NCBI RefSeq assembly: GCF_003073045.1
Contig: NC_037592.1
Location: 12,366,007 to 12,430,006, forward strand
DNA length: 64,000 nucleotides
Direction of reading: 5' to 3'
Origin: Pomacea canaliculata
Lineage: Eukaryota; Mollusca; Gastropoda; Architaenioglossa; Ampullariidae
Below, piece after piece: positions 1-12,085 of the stretch (position 1 is its first letter; each line of letters begins with the position of its first letter). The notes below the pieces were generated by a model, which was not told the origin of the DNA, did no database searches, and saw only the letters and a program-made list of their open reading frames with translations. Position numbers and translations under genes: made by a program.

Positions 1-299
1 GTGTGATTTACACCACGAATCATCATGATTAACACTACGTATATTTGCTATATTATTGACGTGTTTATTTTTTTATCATCATCTCATATGTGGAAGCTTT
101 AATTAAAGAGCACCCCAATCGCGAAAGTTACAGTATATGCCACACTCAGCGCTCAGACATCATGACACAAAACTGTTTTGCATGAAATACATTTTTATTT
201 CTTCCTTTGATGTAGTTCTGTTAACTGTTGCCTGTTTATCATTGAGGTATTTATCGTCTACTAAACGGCTTTTCTCATAACACGTCATCAGTTCAAAGT

Positions 300-532
300 C
301 TTCAGGGTCGTGCGCAAACCGTCATACCACCACAACTAGAAAGAGGCTGATGTGCACAAAGGTCATGGTTTAAGCTCGCCGAGACTCACATCGAAGCGTT
401 GGTCTCGGCAGGCGGTTATTCCACACATACACGTCCGTGTAGCAACATTTGCGAACATTCATTGGCAGATTACGGGCGACTATGATTTGAATTCCATTTC
501 TTCACTGCTGAGTTTGCCGCGTCGGAATAACG
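300..532 (+). promoter_or_regulatory. Probable promoter-proximal region and 5' UTR exon of the muscle LIM protein gene
   Basis: A good splice donor (CG|GTGAGTAA) lies at 532/533. A polypyrimidine-AG acceptor (TTTACAG) ends at 1874, 54 nt before the start codon at 1929. I infer a non-coding first exon ending at 532 spliced to an exon starting at 1875. The transcription start is not visible. Positions 368-439 match, in inverse orientation, a repeat at 18927-19020, so part of this exon or promoter may be repeat-derived. Confidence 0.4.
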
Positions 533-1928
533 GTGAGTAATCAAACATCACAGAACGAAAATTACTTATAATCACGACAAAGTGACTTTTCAATTGTGAT
601 ATTGTAAATTGTTGTTAGGACTGATGTCATTAGTATTTTATAGTTTTATAAGAGGAAGTATACTACTCCAGCGGGGTCAAATGATACTAAGATAGATTTC
701 CTTGTGTTAAACCACATATTATAAAACGTATTGACAATTTCGGTGTAGATCTATCGAAATCATATTTCATAACTAAAACTAAATTTATAACTGCGAATCT
801 TTTGCTGCAAAAAGGTCAATTTCGCCCTTTTCAAGATGTTTCAACGGACCACTGGAAAAATACAGATTTAATATTTGTTCTTCATCTGATCTCTTTTGTG
901 ACGTTCGAATTTTCTTTAGCTTTTTTGAACAGTTGGTAGGTGGCAGTTCACGAGAACAAAAGCAGTATGTTGTGCACTACACCCCAGATGAATGCTTTGG
1001 TTTAGTGAGGTGCGCCTTGTTATTTTCTGACTGGTGTTAATATAATACTTAATATGCAGGCATCTTTGGAATGCCAACGATGCAGATTGTTTCGAGACAA
1101 GCTGGGGCAGAGGTTGGTTTACTTCGGCTAGCCGTATTAAAGTCATGCACTTTGTTAGCCAAGTGTAAAACAGAAATACTAAATAAAATGTAAAACTTAA
1201 ATAATAAGTAAATTATTAACTTTTTAGCATTGTCACTTTTAAAAGAGTATTTCTTAAGATGATGCTCACCATTACTAGATGAATTTCTGAACTGTTGTAT
1301 TTACAAATACACAAGTATTATGAAGAAATTCCATTTGGAGGTGATACAAATTTTGCATATTAGGCTAGTTAATTCTATATAATTTAGTCCACATCATTAA
1401 TGGTTGTTAATGTTCATTCTTCATATGAATAGTTGTTAATTTACATGTGGGTACACAACTAAAACTAGCAACAAATTCAGAATTTACTCAGCAAAAGAAG
1501 AGAAACACTCTTATTTGTGAAGAGCAATAAATGTATTTTTTTGGTGCAGTGTTTACACTTGCATTTTAACGATTTTGTGTTTATAAATAGAAAAACCTTC
1601 ACACTATTATCTAAATAGGGCTACATCAATAATCCTTTTTGTTCAGTTTCAGGTTTGTAAAGTTAGATGGCATGAAATTGTGTGGGGGTTAAGTGTTGAA
1701 TAGTAAGGAAAAAATAAAGTAGTGTTGTGCTGTATAATGAACAGCAAGGGCTATTTATACTTGCTAGTGAAACAACATCCATTTGCTGAATATCACAGTG
1801 TAATCTATACAATGATAGAAATGTATGGTAGTACATGAATTGTGAATGAAACAAAATATAACTTGTGTTTACAGGTATCTTGTACTGACAAATTAAAATT
1901 TGGTGCCATTTAGAAATTTGCGAAGACC

Positions 1929-4900
1929 ATGCCGCTTGGTGGAGGAGATAGATGTCCGCGATGTGACAAGATAGTGTACTTTGCAGAAGAGCGTCGTGCC
2001 CTTGGTCGCAAATATCATGTTGCATGTCTGAAGTGCAGTAAGTGACAGTATTTATTTCTTTGCTTAATTTATTGTGATATTATTATTTGTGTGGCATAAG
2101 AAGGTGTCCATTTACTGTTTTACACAGAGGAAGCAGGAGAGGCACAAAAAGTTTAACCTTCTTGAATAAATTATCCTATTATGGAATTGTGAACTCTTAA
2201 AATCTATGAAATAAACACCATAAGACAGAAATATCTTCTTTGTACTTATCATAATGACTTTCTTGTAAAGTTACTGCAGGGAAGTTTACAGTTTGCTGCC
2301 CATCTCAAGTAAAGATTTGATTGGTTGATGATAGTTATTTATATTTACAAGTCAGATCATGCCAACTTTTCTAAAACTAATGTCCTTTAAATGTTACAGT
2401 GCTGTGTGGAAAGTCTCTTGACAGCACCAACTGCAGTGACCATGATGGAGAAATCTTTTGCAACCCCTGCCACCGCAAGCAATTTGGACCCAAGGGTTAT
2501 GGTTTTGCTTCTGGAGCATCTGGCCTTTCTGTAGATCTTGGTAATTCGTATAAGTAAGTGAGAATTCTTAAAATATTTTCTTCTACCAATTTTTTTTTTT
2601 TTTTTTTACCAATTTTAACTATTCAGACATTTGCATTTCTTTTTTAATTTTATTTAAAAAATTTTTTTTTTTTTGGCAGCTCATCTTTGGCCCAAGTTCA
2701 AGCTGGAATTGTTGTAGGGACAAAAGGTAGTGGTGACCTCTGTCCCCGCTGCAATTGCACGGTGTATATGGCAGAAAGAATAATTGGTGGTGGAAAGGCA
2801 AGGCTTTTATCATTTTTCTTCTTCACAATTTACAGTAATTTGTTTTTGATTAAAAAATAATTTGGAAAAAGTCACTTTTTGATAAACATGTGTTGCTGAT
2901 CTTAAGAGATGTTTATTTTGTGTAAGTTATATTGTTGACATCATTTTTTTTTTCTGGACAACAAAGAAGGTATAGTGTTTCAGTAATTATTAATGACCAC
3001 ATGATGATCAAAGGCGATTTTGATTTTATGCTTTTCTTTGCTAAGTTCTGTGAAGTGGCTAGAAGTTTATGTTAACTAGTGTATTAGTTTTCATGAAGAA
3101 TTTATAAATAATTTCTTTGAATACCATATATGATGCTGAAAAGGAGGAAGTTTGTTTTATGCAGTTTGAGCATGGGTCTTATTCATAACGCTGCATGGTG
3201 TATTTTGATATCAGGAGTATGTTGGCAAAATCATGAAAGCCTGATTCTATCTACAGAATACTGTTAACATTCATAGAGCATTTAAGTGATTAGAGGCTAA
3301 AAATAGGATATTACAACAAAATTTTGGTTTATCGAATGCACCTGTTTATAAGCCGCACCCACCAAATTAAAAAAAAAATCTTGTTTTCCTAAATAACCAG
3401 CACTGGTTTATAAGCCGCAGCTATATACAACTTGAAAGCTGCACCATAAACATTTCGTTTCGTTTTTGGCATGATGAGGGTGTGTGCTTGAGCAAATGAT
3501 CTGAATACTTCAATTGTACGCAGCTTTCATTTAAAAATGTGAACAGTTAACATTGTAATATGAAGCTCATCGAAAAATTAATTGGAATCTGAAAAATCTG
3601 CAAACAAGTCGCATGGTTTAAAACCGGGGAAAAAGTTGCATCTTATAATCCAAAACTTACAGTAAATACCATATGTAGTGTAGTTTGCTAATGTGTTTTC
3701 AGCATTTGTTGCAAATATACTTGACAGGCTTATCACAAATCCTGTTTCCGATGCGGTGAGTGTTCCAAGTCTCTTGACTCCACCACTCTGTGTCAGCATG
3801 AAAGGGAGATTTACTGTAAAGGTTGGGATGTTATTTTCTGGTCCCTCTTTTTTTAAAATTTAAAACTAAGTCTATATTTCCGTAAAATAAATTACTAGTT
3901 TACTGTATGCAAAGATGCATTAGTATCATTATTTTTAATATTATTTAATTTTGATATTAATATTTTAGCAATGGGAAAGGTTTCTGGAGAGAAAGTAAAG
4001 TATTTGTACAAATACACTAGAGACCAGGAAACTGTCATCTGCTGCCCTTATATCGGGTGCTGTGGTCTGAATACTTATCTAAAGAAGTTCAGTTACACAG
4101 AGCAGACTCAAAACATATAGGACAGTTTTATCCACAAAACAAAACTCTAGAAACGTGTAATTTGTGGCCAAAAGAAGTGGACCTTCATACACAACTCTTC
4201 ATGGCATCCCTTGATAAGAGAATTTAATTGCATAGTGTTTGTATGCAGAAAAAGAAGAAAAATGAACAAACATTTGTTTTGTACTGACTGATATGATAAG
4301 TTACTGAAATTAATTATTGCCCATGAAAGCATCTAGGCTGTTGGTCCCGAGTTGACATGTTTTAAAACAAAAGTTGATAGTTGGTGGGGATTAGGAAGGG
4401 AACACGTGGAGACAGGGTATTCTTATGCAGCTAGCAGTAAAGAATTCCAGCATTAGGTTGTTGACTTGTTGACTTAGCACAGGGATGCCCAACCTATGGC
4501 CCGCGACGCGGTGCCATCCGGCCCACGAAACCTCTGCCCACAGTGCAGGAAATCGGCATGTTAGTAATTAAAAAAAAAAAAAAAAAACGAAAAAAGGGGA
4601 AGAAGAAGTATTTATCCCTACGTAGGGGCGTCTCTCAATCTTTTTTTCGATGGACGAACATTTCGATTCAATGCTCTGACTTGGTGTCTCTACGATGAGG
4701 CCGGACATTCAGAAGTTGGTTTCGGGAAAACAGCTTCAAATATCCCACTAATTACTACATAATTAATGGTAAGTACAACTTGTTTCTAATAAAAAATGGT
4801 ATCTGCTCTATTTTTTTCTTTTTTGTATTTTTGCGGTGAAGTGGCCCGCGACACGGCTGTCCGAAATGGATATGGCCCGCAGGCCGAAAAAGGTTGGGCA

Positions 4901-7900
4901 TCACTGACTTAGCATATTTGCTGTATTAATGTTGAGCGAGTTTTTATCATTATCAAAACATGACTAATAAATGGTAAAACTATTATTATATTTTATCCTT
5001 AATTTGTTTCGTAAGACTAGTAGAACATTTTGAATAATCTTGTATCTTGATGTTATCCATTTGTAAGCATATGGTCTGATTCAGCTGACGCTATGAATGA
5101 AATCTTTTAATTATGCAGCATGTTATAGTCGCCTGTTCGGTCCTAAGGGGTATGGTTTTGCTGGTGGTGCTTCTGGTTTATCTATGGACACTGGAAAACT
5201 CTATGAGGTTACAAGAGAGTGAGTTAACGTTTTTGTCATAAAAACACAATTATGAGTTTTAATCTGTCACAAAAGTTTATAATATTGTCAGAATACATTG
5301 AGCCTGGTCACACACTCAGTCACTGACGTGTTCTTTCATTGAAAATACAAAAAATATCTGCCTGTCAGTTTTCCTGTCGTATATGGAAAGTTAGCCAAGT
5401 TGTTTTCTTACTTTCTTAGTTTCTCTATTTTCTTTTGTACTTTTTTGAGTTATTCTTTTCTTTTAAGCCAGTGCAAGGGTATATTATCACCATCCGTTAA
5501 AAAAGGTCATACATATTATCCAACAAACACTAATAACTGTAAAATATTAGGCAGTTCTGAATACACTTAAATATATAACTATATATATCTTTCTACCAAA
5601 TTTCTTCTATAATCCTTAAATTACACTTCTCTCATCATTGAGCACACAGTTCTTATGATGTGCATAGGCTTCTTGAACTATTGTCTCTAAAGTTCGGCCT
5701 TTCAGCGAGCAAAGTATTTAGCTGTCGGACCTCTGGTCTAGGTCTATTCAAGCGTTAACACTGGATATCACTATTTTGTATTTTGCTACTATCGTGGTTC
5801 ACAATCCTCCAGGAATCTTTCCTGCCCTCAAATGCTGGAAGAACATTCTCCCTTGATGAGGCTCTATTAACAGCTCTGAAACTGGTCCACAGTGGAAAAT
5901 GCTAACTGGGAAAGAACCACTATAATTCTGACTTGATACAGTAATCCACTGTTGATTTGAAGAGACGACCGGTGTGCAATTTGCACGTCTCATGTCTTGG
6001 CATGTAGTACTTTTGGGCATGTAGTTCTTTTGTTCTTCCCTAAGTAATTCCTAGTAAATTCATTCATATTAGTTCTCTAGATATATTACTCCTTTCACTT
6101 TTGTGCATCACTCCACCATGTCCCACTCAATTATCATAATTTTGCTTACTATGTAATACCAATATATTTGCTCATTCACACATTAAATAGATCACAGATT
6201 CCAAGTAAAATATAAAAATCAATAACAGATAGTTTACAATGGTTTACTTCTGATCTTGTCTTCTTATAACACATCAGGTTCGCTCTACTGTCATGTTAGA
6301 AATTCATTCTTGTTCCCTCACATGAGAGTGAACTATCTTTAGTGCTCGCTTCAGCTTCCGTCCTTTCCATCCTGTCCATACATAACACACATACACAGCT
6401 AAGCTGACAAATATATTGTCTTAGTTTGGCATGATATACTGTCTTACAGACTGTTAACAGTATTGATAGGAGAAGAAATGGCATATTACCACGTCAGTAG
6501 CAAGGGCATGAAACGTGTATTTGTATTAGCTGTAAATAAATATTTCTGTGCTTGACAGAAATGTATCTCACCTCGCTCAAGCTCAGGTGCCTCAGATTGG
6601 CAGTGGTGGTGATGGTAGCAAGGAGACTTGCTCAAGATGCAGTCAAGCTGTTTATTTTGCAGAGCGTGTAGCTTCCATGGGAAAGGTAATTTTTGTCTGG
6701 GAATTATCAGAAAAACTTATGGAATTTTTGGAGACAATTTTGCAAAAAGGAACTTTATTTAAATAGGACATAGGTGTGTGCATGACTGTGTTTGGTATAT
6801 TAACAGTAGTTCCGTTATAGCTGTTATAGATAAAAATTGGAAAAATATGTGCTTGATGAATATGACGTCAGTAACTGATCAGGACACAGAGTAGCAGAAT
6901 GGTGCAGAAAATCCAGATATGTTCAGATTAGTGCATTTGTGTTCACATTTTTATTGTGATTTTTAATTGTTTTTAAAAATCTTTTTAGAAACATTTTTCA
7001 TTATCTGTCCACATTGTTTAAGAACTTGAACTTTGTGTTGAACAGGTCTATCACAAAGCTTGCTTTAGATGCAGCAACTGCAACAAGAGTCTGGACTCCA
7101 CAACATTGACTCAGCATGAAGACAACATTTACTGCAAAGGTATGTTGCCTACAGAACAATTTCATTGTTGCTATTTTAATTTTTAATTTTGAAGGTATCT
7201 GTAAGAATCAGCTACAAATATTTTGCTTTCATCATGTGGATCACAGGATTTTAAAGGGAATAAGAATATGACCTGATCTTCGACTGTTTCTTACAAGCTT
7301 TTTTATATAGTGAGACCTCCAACCTAAACTCTTTTACATTTTTGGACTTCTGATGCCAAATCAAGTATATGTTCATACCTTCTAGATAAATTTTTCTTTG
7401 TGATGTGGAACTCTCCAACTTTATTTATGCATGTTTCTATGTACAGTGGAACCTCGGTTAACGAACTTAATCCGTTCTGGAAAGCTGTTCGTTAACCGAA
7501 ATGTTCGTTATCCGAAACAATTTTTTCCATAAGAAATAAAGGAAATAGATTTAATTGGTTCCCAGCCCCTGTTGACTCGCTATTTGAAAGTTACAGGCTG
7601 TATATATATATAGGTATTTGTTTTAATGAGAACAGTTATAATGCAATATAAACGGAGTTAAATAAACATAAAAACATTAACGAAAGCATTTAAACATCAG
7701 AAAACTTGCCGTTGTGACGGCGTGGTTGGAAGCAGGTGTGGGGAGGAAGGGTGGAATTACTGCTTTGAATCCCCTCTCCATGAGCACACGTGACATTATA
7801 AAATCGGAGGTGACTTCCCTTTTCTGTAGCTTTGAGGTTGAAGAAAAAAACTTGTCCACTGTCTGTTCCTTCTGCCTTTTTGTAAAACTCTTCGGTAAGA

Positions 7901-9929
7901 CGACATCACATATCCGACAGAAGCATGCCACCTTCATACTTTGAAATCATTTCCTTTTTCAATTCATTTGTTGGCCGCTGCCTTGTCATTACCTCACTAC
8001 TATTAACTGCTCTTAATCTTCTTTGGAGCCATGATTGATGATTATCTTATTAAAATAAAGCACAACAATCACTAAATAAGAAGGATGCGCACAGGTAAGG
8101 AACGACTGATCGTAACTGTGTCTCGAGCGCGAATGATTACATGCTGGTCGGTCACGTGAGGTTCACGTGGCTGTTCGTTATCCGAAATTTTGTTCGCTAT
8201 CGGAGACAAATTTTTAACGAAATTTTTGTTCGTTATCCGAAATTTTGTTCGCTATCCGAGACAAATTTTTAGCGAAATTTTTGTTCGTTAACCGAAAAAT
8301 TCGCTATCCGAGGCGTTCGCTAACCGAGGTTCCACTGTAATGGGAAACACTTTATTTTGTTAAAATTGTGGCCCATGCTTTTTATATTTTATTTTTGTTT
8401 TTGTTTTTGTTTCTTCTGTACTCATTTCATTGTCGCTTGAAGTCACGGTTACAAATATCTAAAAACAGTTGGCTGTGTAGCGCTGGCCAGAAATATTTTA
8501 CCTGTTCTCATTAACTTCATGTGTTGAAAGAAACACTAGTTTTAATTCTGACTCTATCTGTTCACCAGTCCAACCATCTAACCATCCTGTTCATAGTGGT
8601 GCTCTTCCTGACTTTGTATGCTGGTGTGACGAACACTTCCCTTGTCTTGAATACCTTAATTAAAGACTAAGGAAATGATCTCCGACTTCCGAATGAACAA
8701 ACCTAAGGCAGTCATCAGTATTATCCATGATGATGCCATCCTCTGCAGCGCCTATACCTCCTACGGAAACTCAGATCTTTCTCTGTTCTCACTTGGCTCT
8801 ATCAGTCCTTCATTAAAAGTTTCATTGCCTTTTCTTTCATCTCTTAGTTCCTCAACCTCTTCCTAGGGAACAGGAAATATCTTGTCTCCCTTGTTAATAT
8901 TTGTTCCAAGATCACTAGAATCAGGTAGAGGGACTTAGCGGCCTTATGTCATCAGTAAATCCTTAGGAAGGCATCTTGTATTCTCTCTATTTCTGATCAT
9001 GTTTTGGCACATTTTCACTCTTGCAGTCTGGCTGTAGGTACAAGATGTCTGTATGCAGAACCAGTCATCACTACAACTCATTTTTAGTTATTGTGCAGCG
9101 AAACAATGTAACTCTCTCCCTTTCCATATCTGCCACCTCTCCTCTATTGAAACCTTTAAAGATGCACCGCAAATGCACCTCTTCCGTAAAAATTACTCTT
9201 AACAATCTTTCCCATAATGCTAGTCCTTTTTTCACACCCTTCCTTACGCAAGATCATTCTACTCTCAGTGCTTGTTCTTGTTCTTTGGTTCCTCTTTGTG
9301 TTTTTGTATTTGATTTTATTCTTTGTTAGTAGTGTTGTTTATTCTTTTATAGTTTATATATGTAATTCCTTTGTTTTCCTTTCCCTCGTATGCTGTCCAT
9401 GTTTCGTTCTTAGGTGACCTAAGGTCACCAACTGTATCTTACTGTTGGTGAGAGTATGTGTATATATGTGTGTATAGATATATAGAGTGTGCGAGAGAAA
9501 TTATTTGAACCTATGTATTTATTTGTATATTGGTAGTATGAGCTCTATCTGGAATTGCCCTTGTGGATTAATAAAGTTTGTTTTGTGTTTGAGATATGGC
9601 AATGGTTTTACTTATGTAAGAAAACAGAATGAGAATAAACCTGGTATATGTGTTAAGGTGCATAAACTAAAAAAAAAAAATCCTTGTTTCTGTAATAGAA
9701 AGTTGTTTTATCATTTGCTTTATCAACTATACTGTATGTACTTGTTTCTGCAAGCTTTTTTGGTATAGATGTCAGATTAAGATATTTCATACATGAATGA
9801 AATAATTTACCTTGAAAGTTTTACAAGTTTTTGTCATATTTTATATGTTTATATGTTTCAGCTTGCTACAGCAGAAAATTTGGACCAAAGGGATTTGGCT
9901 TTGGAGCAGCAGTGGTTCACACGCAGTAG
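1929..9929 (+). CDS. Mlp84B: Muscle LIM protein (CSRP/Mlp84B family), three LIM domains, 8 coding exons
   Basis: Exons: 1929-2037, 2400-2553, 2680-2797, 3728-3821, 5119-5218, 6559-6685, 7046-7139, 9862-9929. The phases join cleanly to 287 residues. Each LIM domain has the CSRP pattern C-x2-C-x17-H-x2-C-x2-C-x2-C-x17-C-x2-C and is followed by a glycine-rich GPKGYGF-type tail. LIM1 begins [16 protein letters not shown]2 [12 protein letters not shown] and LIM3 [12 protein letters not shown]. Family members bind alpha-actinin and actin at Z-discs and in the nucleus of muscle cells; that role is known for the family, not shown here. Three LIM domains is between vertebrate CSRP (two) and Drosophila Mlp84B (five). 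Intron 3 has a GC donor (AAG|GCAAGG at 2798). The start gives the expected short N-terminus before the first CxxC. Candidate poly(A) signals lie at 11326 and 12080. Confidence 0.93.
3319..3658. mobile_element. MITE-like repeat with imperfect inverted ends, in intron 3 of the LIM gene
   Basis: The ends AAATTTTGGTTTATCGAATG and the reverse complement of CATCTTATAATCCAAAACTT are imperfect inverted repeats. The phrase TTTATAAGCCGCA occurs twice internally (about 3353 and 3409). There is no coding potential and no clear target-site duplication, so the superfamily is unassigned. Confidence 0.4.
4480..4906. mobile_element. Non-autonomous hAT transposon (MITE), 427 bp
   Basis: The terminal inverted repeats begin CAGGGATGCCCAACCT at the left and CAGTGATGCCCAACCT (reverse complement of the right end). 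Both are followed by GGCCCGCG-rich subterminal sequence. An 8-bp target-site duplication, ACTTAGCA, flanks the element (4472-4479 and 4907-4914), the hAT signature. No transposase remnant is seen. It lies in intron 4 of the LIM gene. Confidence 0.88.
7444..8337 (-). mobile_element. Internally deleted Tigger/pogo (Tc1-mariner superfamily) element, 894 bp
   Basis: The ends CAGTGGAACCTCGGTTAACG and the reverse complement of CGCTAACCGAGGTTCCACTG form terminal inverted repeats flanked by TA. Subterminal copies of TTCGTTATCCGAAA recur. On the minus strand from about 8032 a degraded transposase start reads MAPKKIKSS, then after stops and a frame change [20 protein letters not shown], as in the CENP-B-type helix-turn-helix of Tigger proteins. 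It then jumps to a C-terminal piece ([15 protein letters not shown]) in the frame at 7677-7937. The DDE catalytic core is missing, so the element is a dead deletion derivative. It lies in intron 7 of the LIM gene. Confidence 0.85.
8585..9583 (+). mobile_element. 3' fragment of a CR1/L2-type LINE
   Basis: Broken reading frames on the plus strand resemble the C-terminal reverse-transcriptase region of CR1/L2/Rex-like LINEs. Recognisable pieces are [10 protein letters not shown] (about 8612), [11 protein letters not shown] (8675), SKITRIR and RDLAALCHQ (about 8905-8950), and LAHFHSLQSGCRY with [11 protein letters not shown] (about 9007-9082). A TFKDA...MHLFRK-like end follows near 9150-9190. The 3' end GGAATTGCCCTTGTGG then ATTAATAAAG (about 9551-9577) is typical of these families. 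Several stops and frame changes make it inactive. Confidence 0.75.
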
Positions 9930-10410
9930 TTTTTACAAGTTGATTTTCTGGAACAGAGAATAAGGGACACATATTATTAGTATGAATACATATTACTTTG
10001 GGGAGTAAGATGGTATGGGGAACATACTTTTTAGGAATTATTGTTTTTTATATCTTGCTACAATATAGCTGGTTGTACTCTTTTTTTTTTTTCTGGTCCC
10101 TTGTGGTTTTCTTTTTGTGCTGTTGACCAGTCATGCAAATAACTATAATTTCTCTTATTGGTAAAATTCTTATTTTGTGTATGTGTGGAGACCAACTTCT
10201 TCAAAAGCAAAGTCAATCCTTACACATCCTAACATTTTTAAGATGCATTCCTTCATATAACATCCCTCAAGATTTTGTTTGACCATGGATAGTTTATTTT
10301 TTCTACTTTATTGAAGTTATTGCAAATGCAAATTTATCACATTTTGTTCATTTGTAAGCTGTATTTGATTCCACCTTTTCTAACAGAATTTTACTTAACA
10401 CATATTCAGG

Positions 10411-11184
10411 CAGGGTTCCCAGGTCCTTGCAAGGTCCTTTTAAGTCCTTTTATATTGAAATTTCGCCGAAAGGCCTTTTAAGTCCTTTTATTTGCCATGC
10501 GGTCCTTTCAAATTCTCACACAGGTCCTTACATTTTCTCTGTGACCCTTTTAAGTCCTTTTATCGATAAAATATTACCACAAATTTATTTCCGGAGTTGA
10601 CTTTGGCGCAAAATACCGACAATTTTTCGCCGCATGTTTGGTCTACACATCTGTACAACACTAGTTGCCCTTCCGTATTCGCAAAAAACACTCTTTTTTC
10701 AAAAGGTCTTTAGAAACTTACTCTTTCTTGAACTTTGATCTTCTAGTACTACTGTGCATAGCTCTATTTCTCTCTCTCTTCCCGTTAGAGTGTGTGTGCG
10801 AGAGAGAGACACGTGAACTGACTTTTGTATTACACCAAAGAATGGCTTTCAGGTTTTGCAATTATTATTACTTAGATTTCTAGAAAACTTGGAACATTAA
10901 CGGTGTATGTTATCAGCGCGCTAAGGACACTTTTTAAGTTATCTAATCTAAATATGGCAGACAGGCATCAAAATTAACTCTTTGATTATTTATTACTAGA
11001 AATACATGTATTTGAGAACATAGAGAAGACCACAGATTCATAAATAATACATCTTTCCGACCACACAAGAGAAAAACTTAAGCATTGATGACTGTCACTT
11101 AGGTCCTTACGAATGCATGAAAGGTACTTTTAAGGTCCTTTTAAGGTCCTTTTTTGGCACCATCCCTGATCCCTGGGAACCCTG
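10411..11184. mobile_element. Non-autonomous TIR transposon with AGGTCCTTTTAAG arrays
   Basis: The ends CAGGGTTCCCAGG and CCTGGGAACCCTG are inverted repeats. Subterminal zones at both ends carry repeated AGGTCCTTTTAAGTCCTTTT-type units. A 5-bp direct repeat TCAGG flanks it (10406-10410 and 11185-11189). This would suit a hAT5-like group, but the class is uncertain. It lies about 0.5 kb beyond the LIM stop codon, possibly in the 3' UTR. No transposase is seen. Confidence 0.65.
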
Positions 11185-11325
11185 TCAGGGACCAACTGTG
11201 TACTACCGCTACTAAGTTGCAGAGAACAAAATGCCTCTTCCTTGCCTGATGTGATTTAATTTTTTTTTTTTTTGTTGGAGGGGGGGATAGCGTAGTCACT
11301 TTGAGCACCAAATGATATGAACATA

Positions 11326-12085
11326 AATAAAAACAATTGAAAAGAATCCAAGTTTCTTTTAAAATTTGTTGGTGGACCACTATTTTGCCAGATTTCATGT
11401 TGTAACAAAATACTCTTTCTGCTTGATTATAAATGTGCAACACAATAGTCAGAAGATGGTATTTTGAGTATGTTGCTTATAAGGAGTAGGTTTTTTACCT
11501 GGTTCTTTTGCATTTTATTCATAATTATGTAATCAAAAATATTGTTACTGAAAGATACTTTGCGTTTTATTGTTTAAACTCCAGCAGATTTTGTATGTTT
11601 ACAAGAGCGATGCATGATCTTTTATAAATTTTTTTTAATGTGTACAACGTTTTTAATGGTTGTATCATGACATTTGTAGTTAATTCGGATTATTCATAAA
11701 GCTGTGCTGGTGGAAGTTAATTTTGTTTATCTTGTGAAAAAAAGATGTCATAAAGCTTGTTTCTTAGCACTGGGGTTAAGGGGTGAGACCCCTCATCCCA
11801 CCAAAAGAAAAAAATGTTGTCATAGATGCAGCACCTTGTAAGACTTTCGCACATGACCTCACATCAATGTAATTTTTTTTTCATATGTAAAGTCTCATGT
11901 TCCTTTAAAAATATAATGCACCTTTGGGTTGTGGTGTCTGCCTAGCTTATTGAATAATGAATATTCTTCTTTTCATTAAAGCATTATTTGTCACCTTTTC
12001 AAGATAGTATTAATATTATCTATTTATTATTAATACTGCCCAGAAACATTGTGCTTTTGAAAAATTATTTTGATCATTAAATAAA
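11326..12085 (+). promoter_or_regulatory. Candidate poly(A) region of the LIM gene
   Basis: AATAAA occurs at 11326-11331 and at 12080-12085, the latter followed by T-rich sequence. These are the likeliest ends for a long 3' UTR. Which one is used cannot be told from sequence. Confidence 0.4.
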
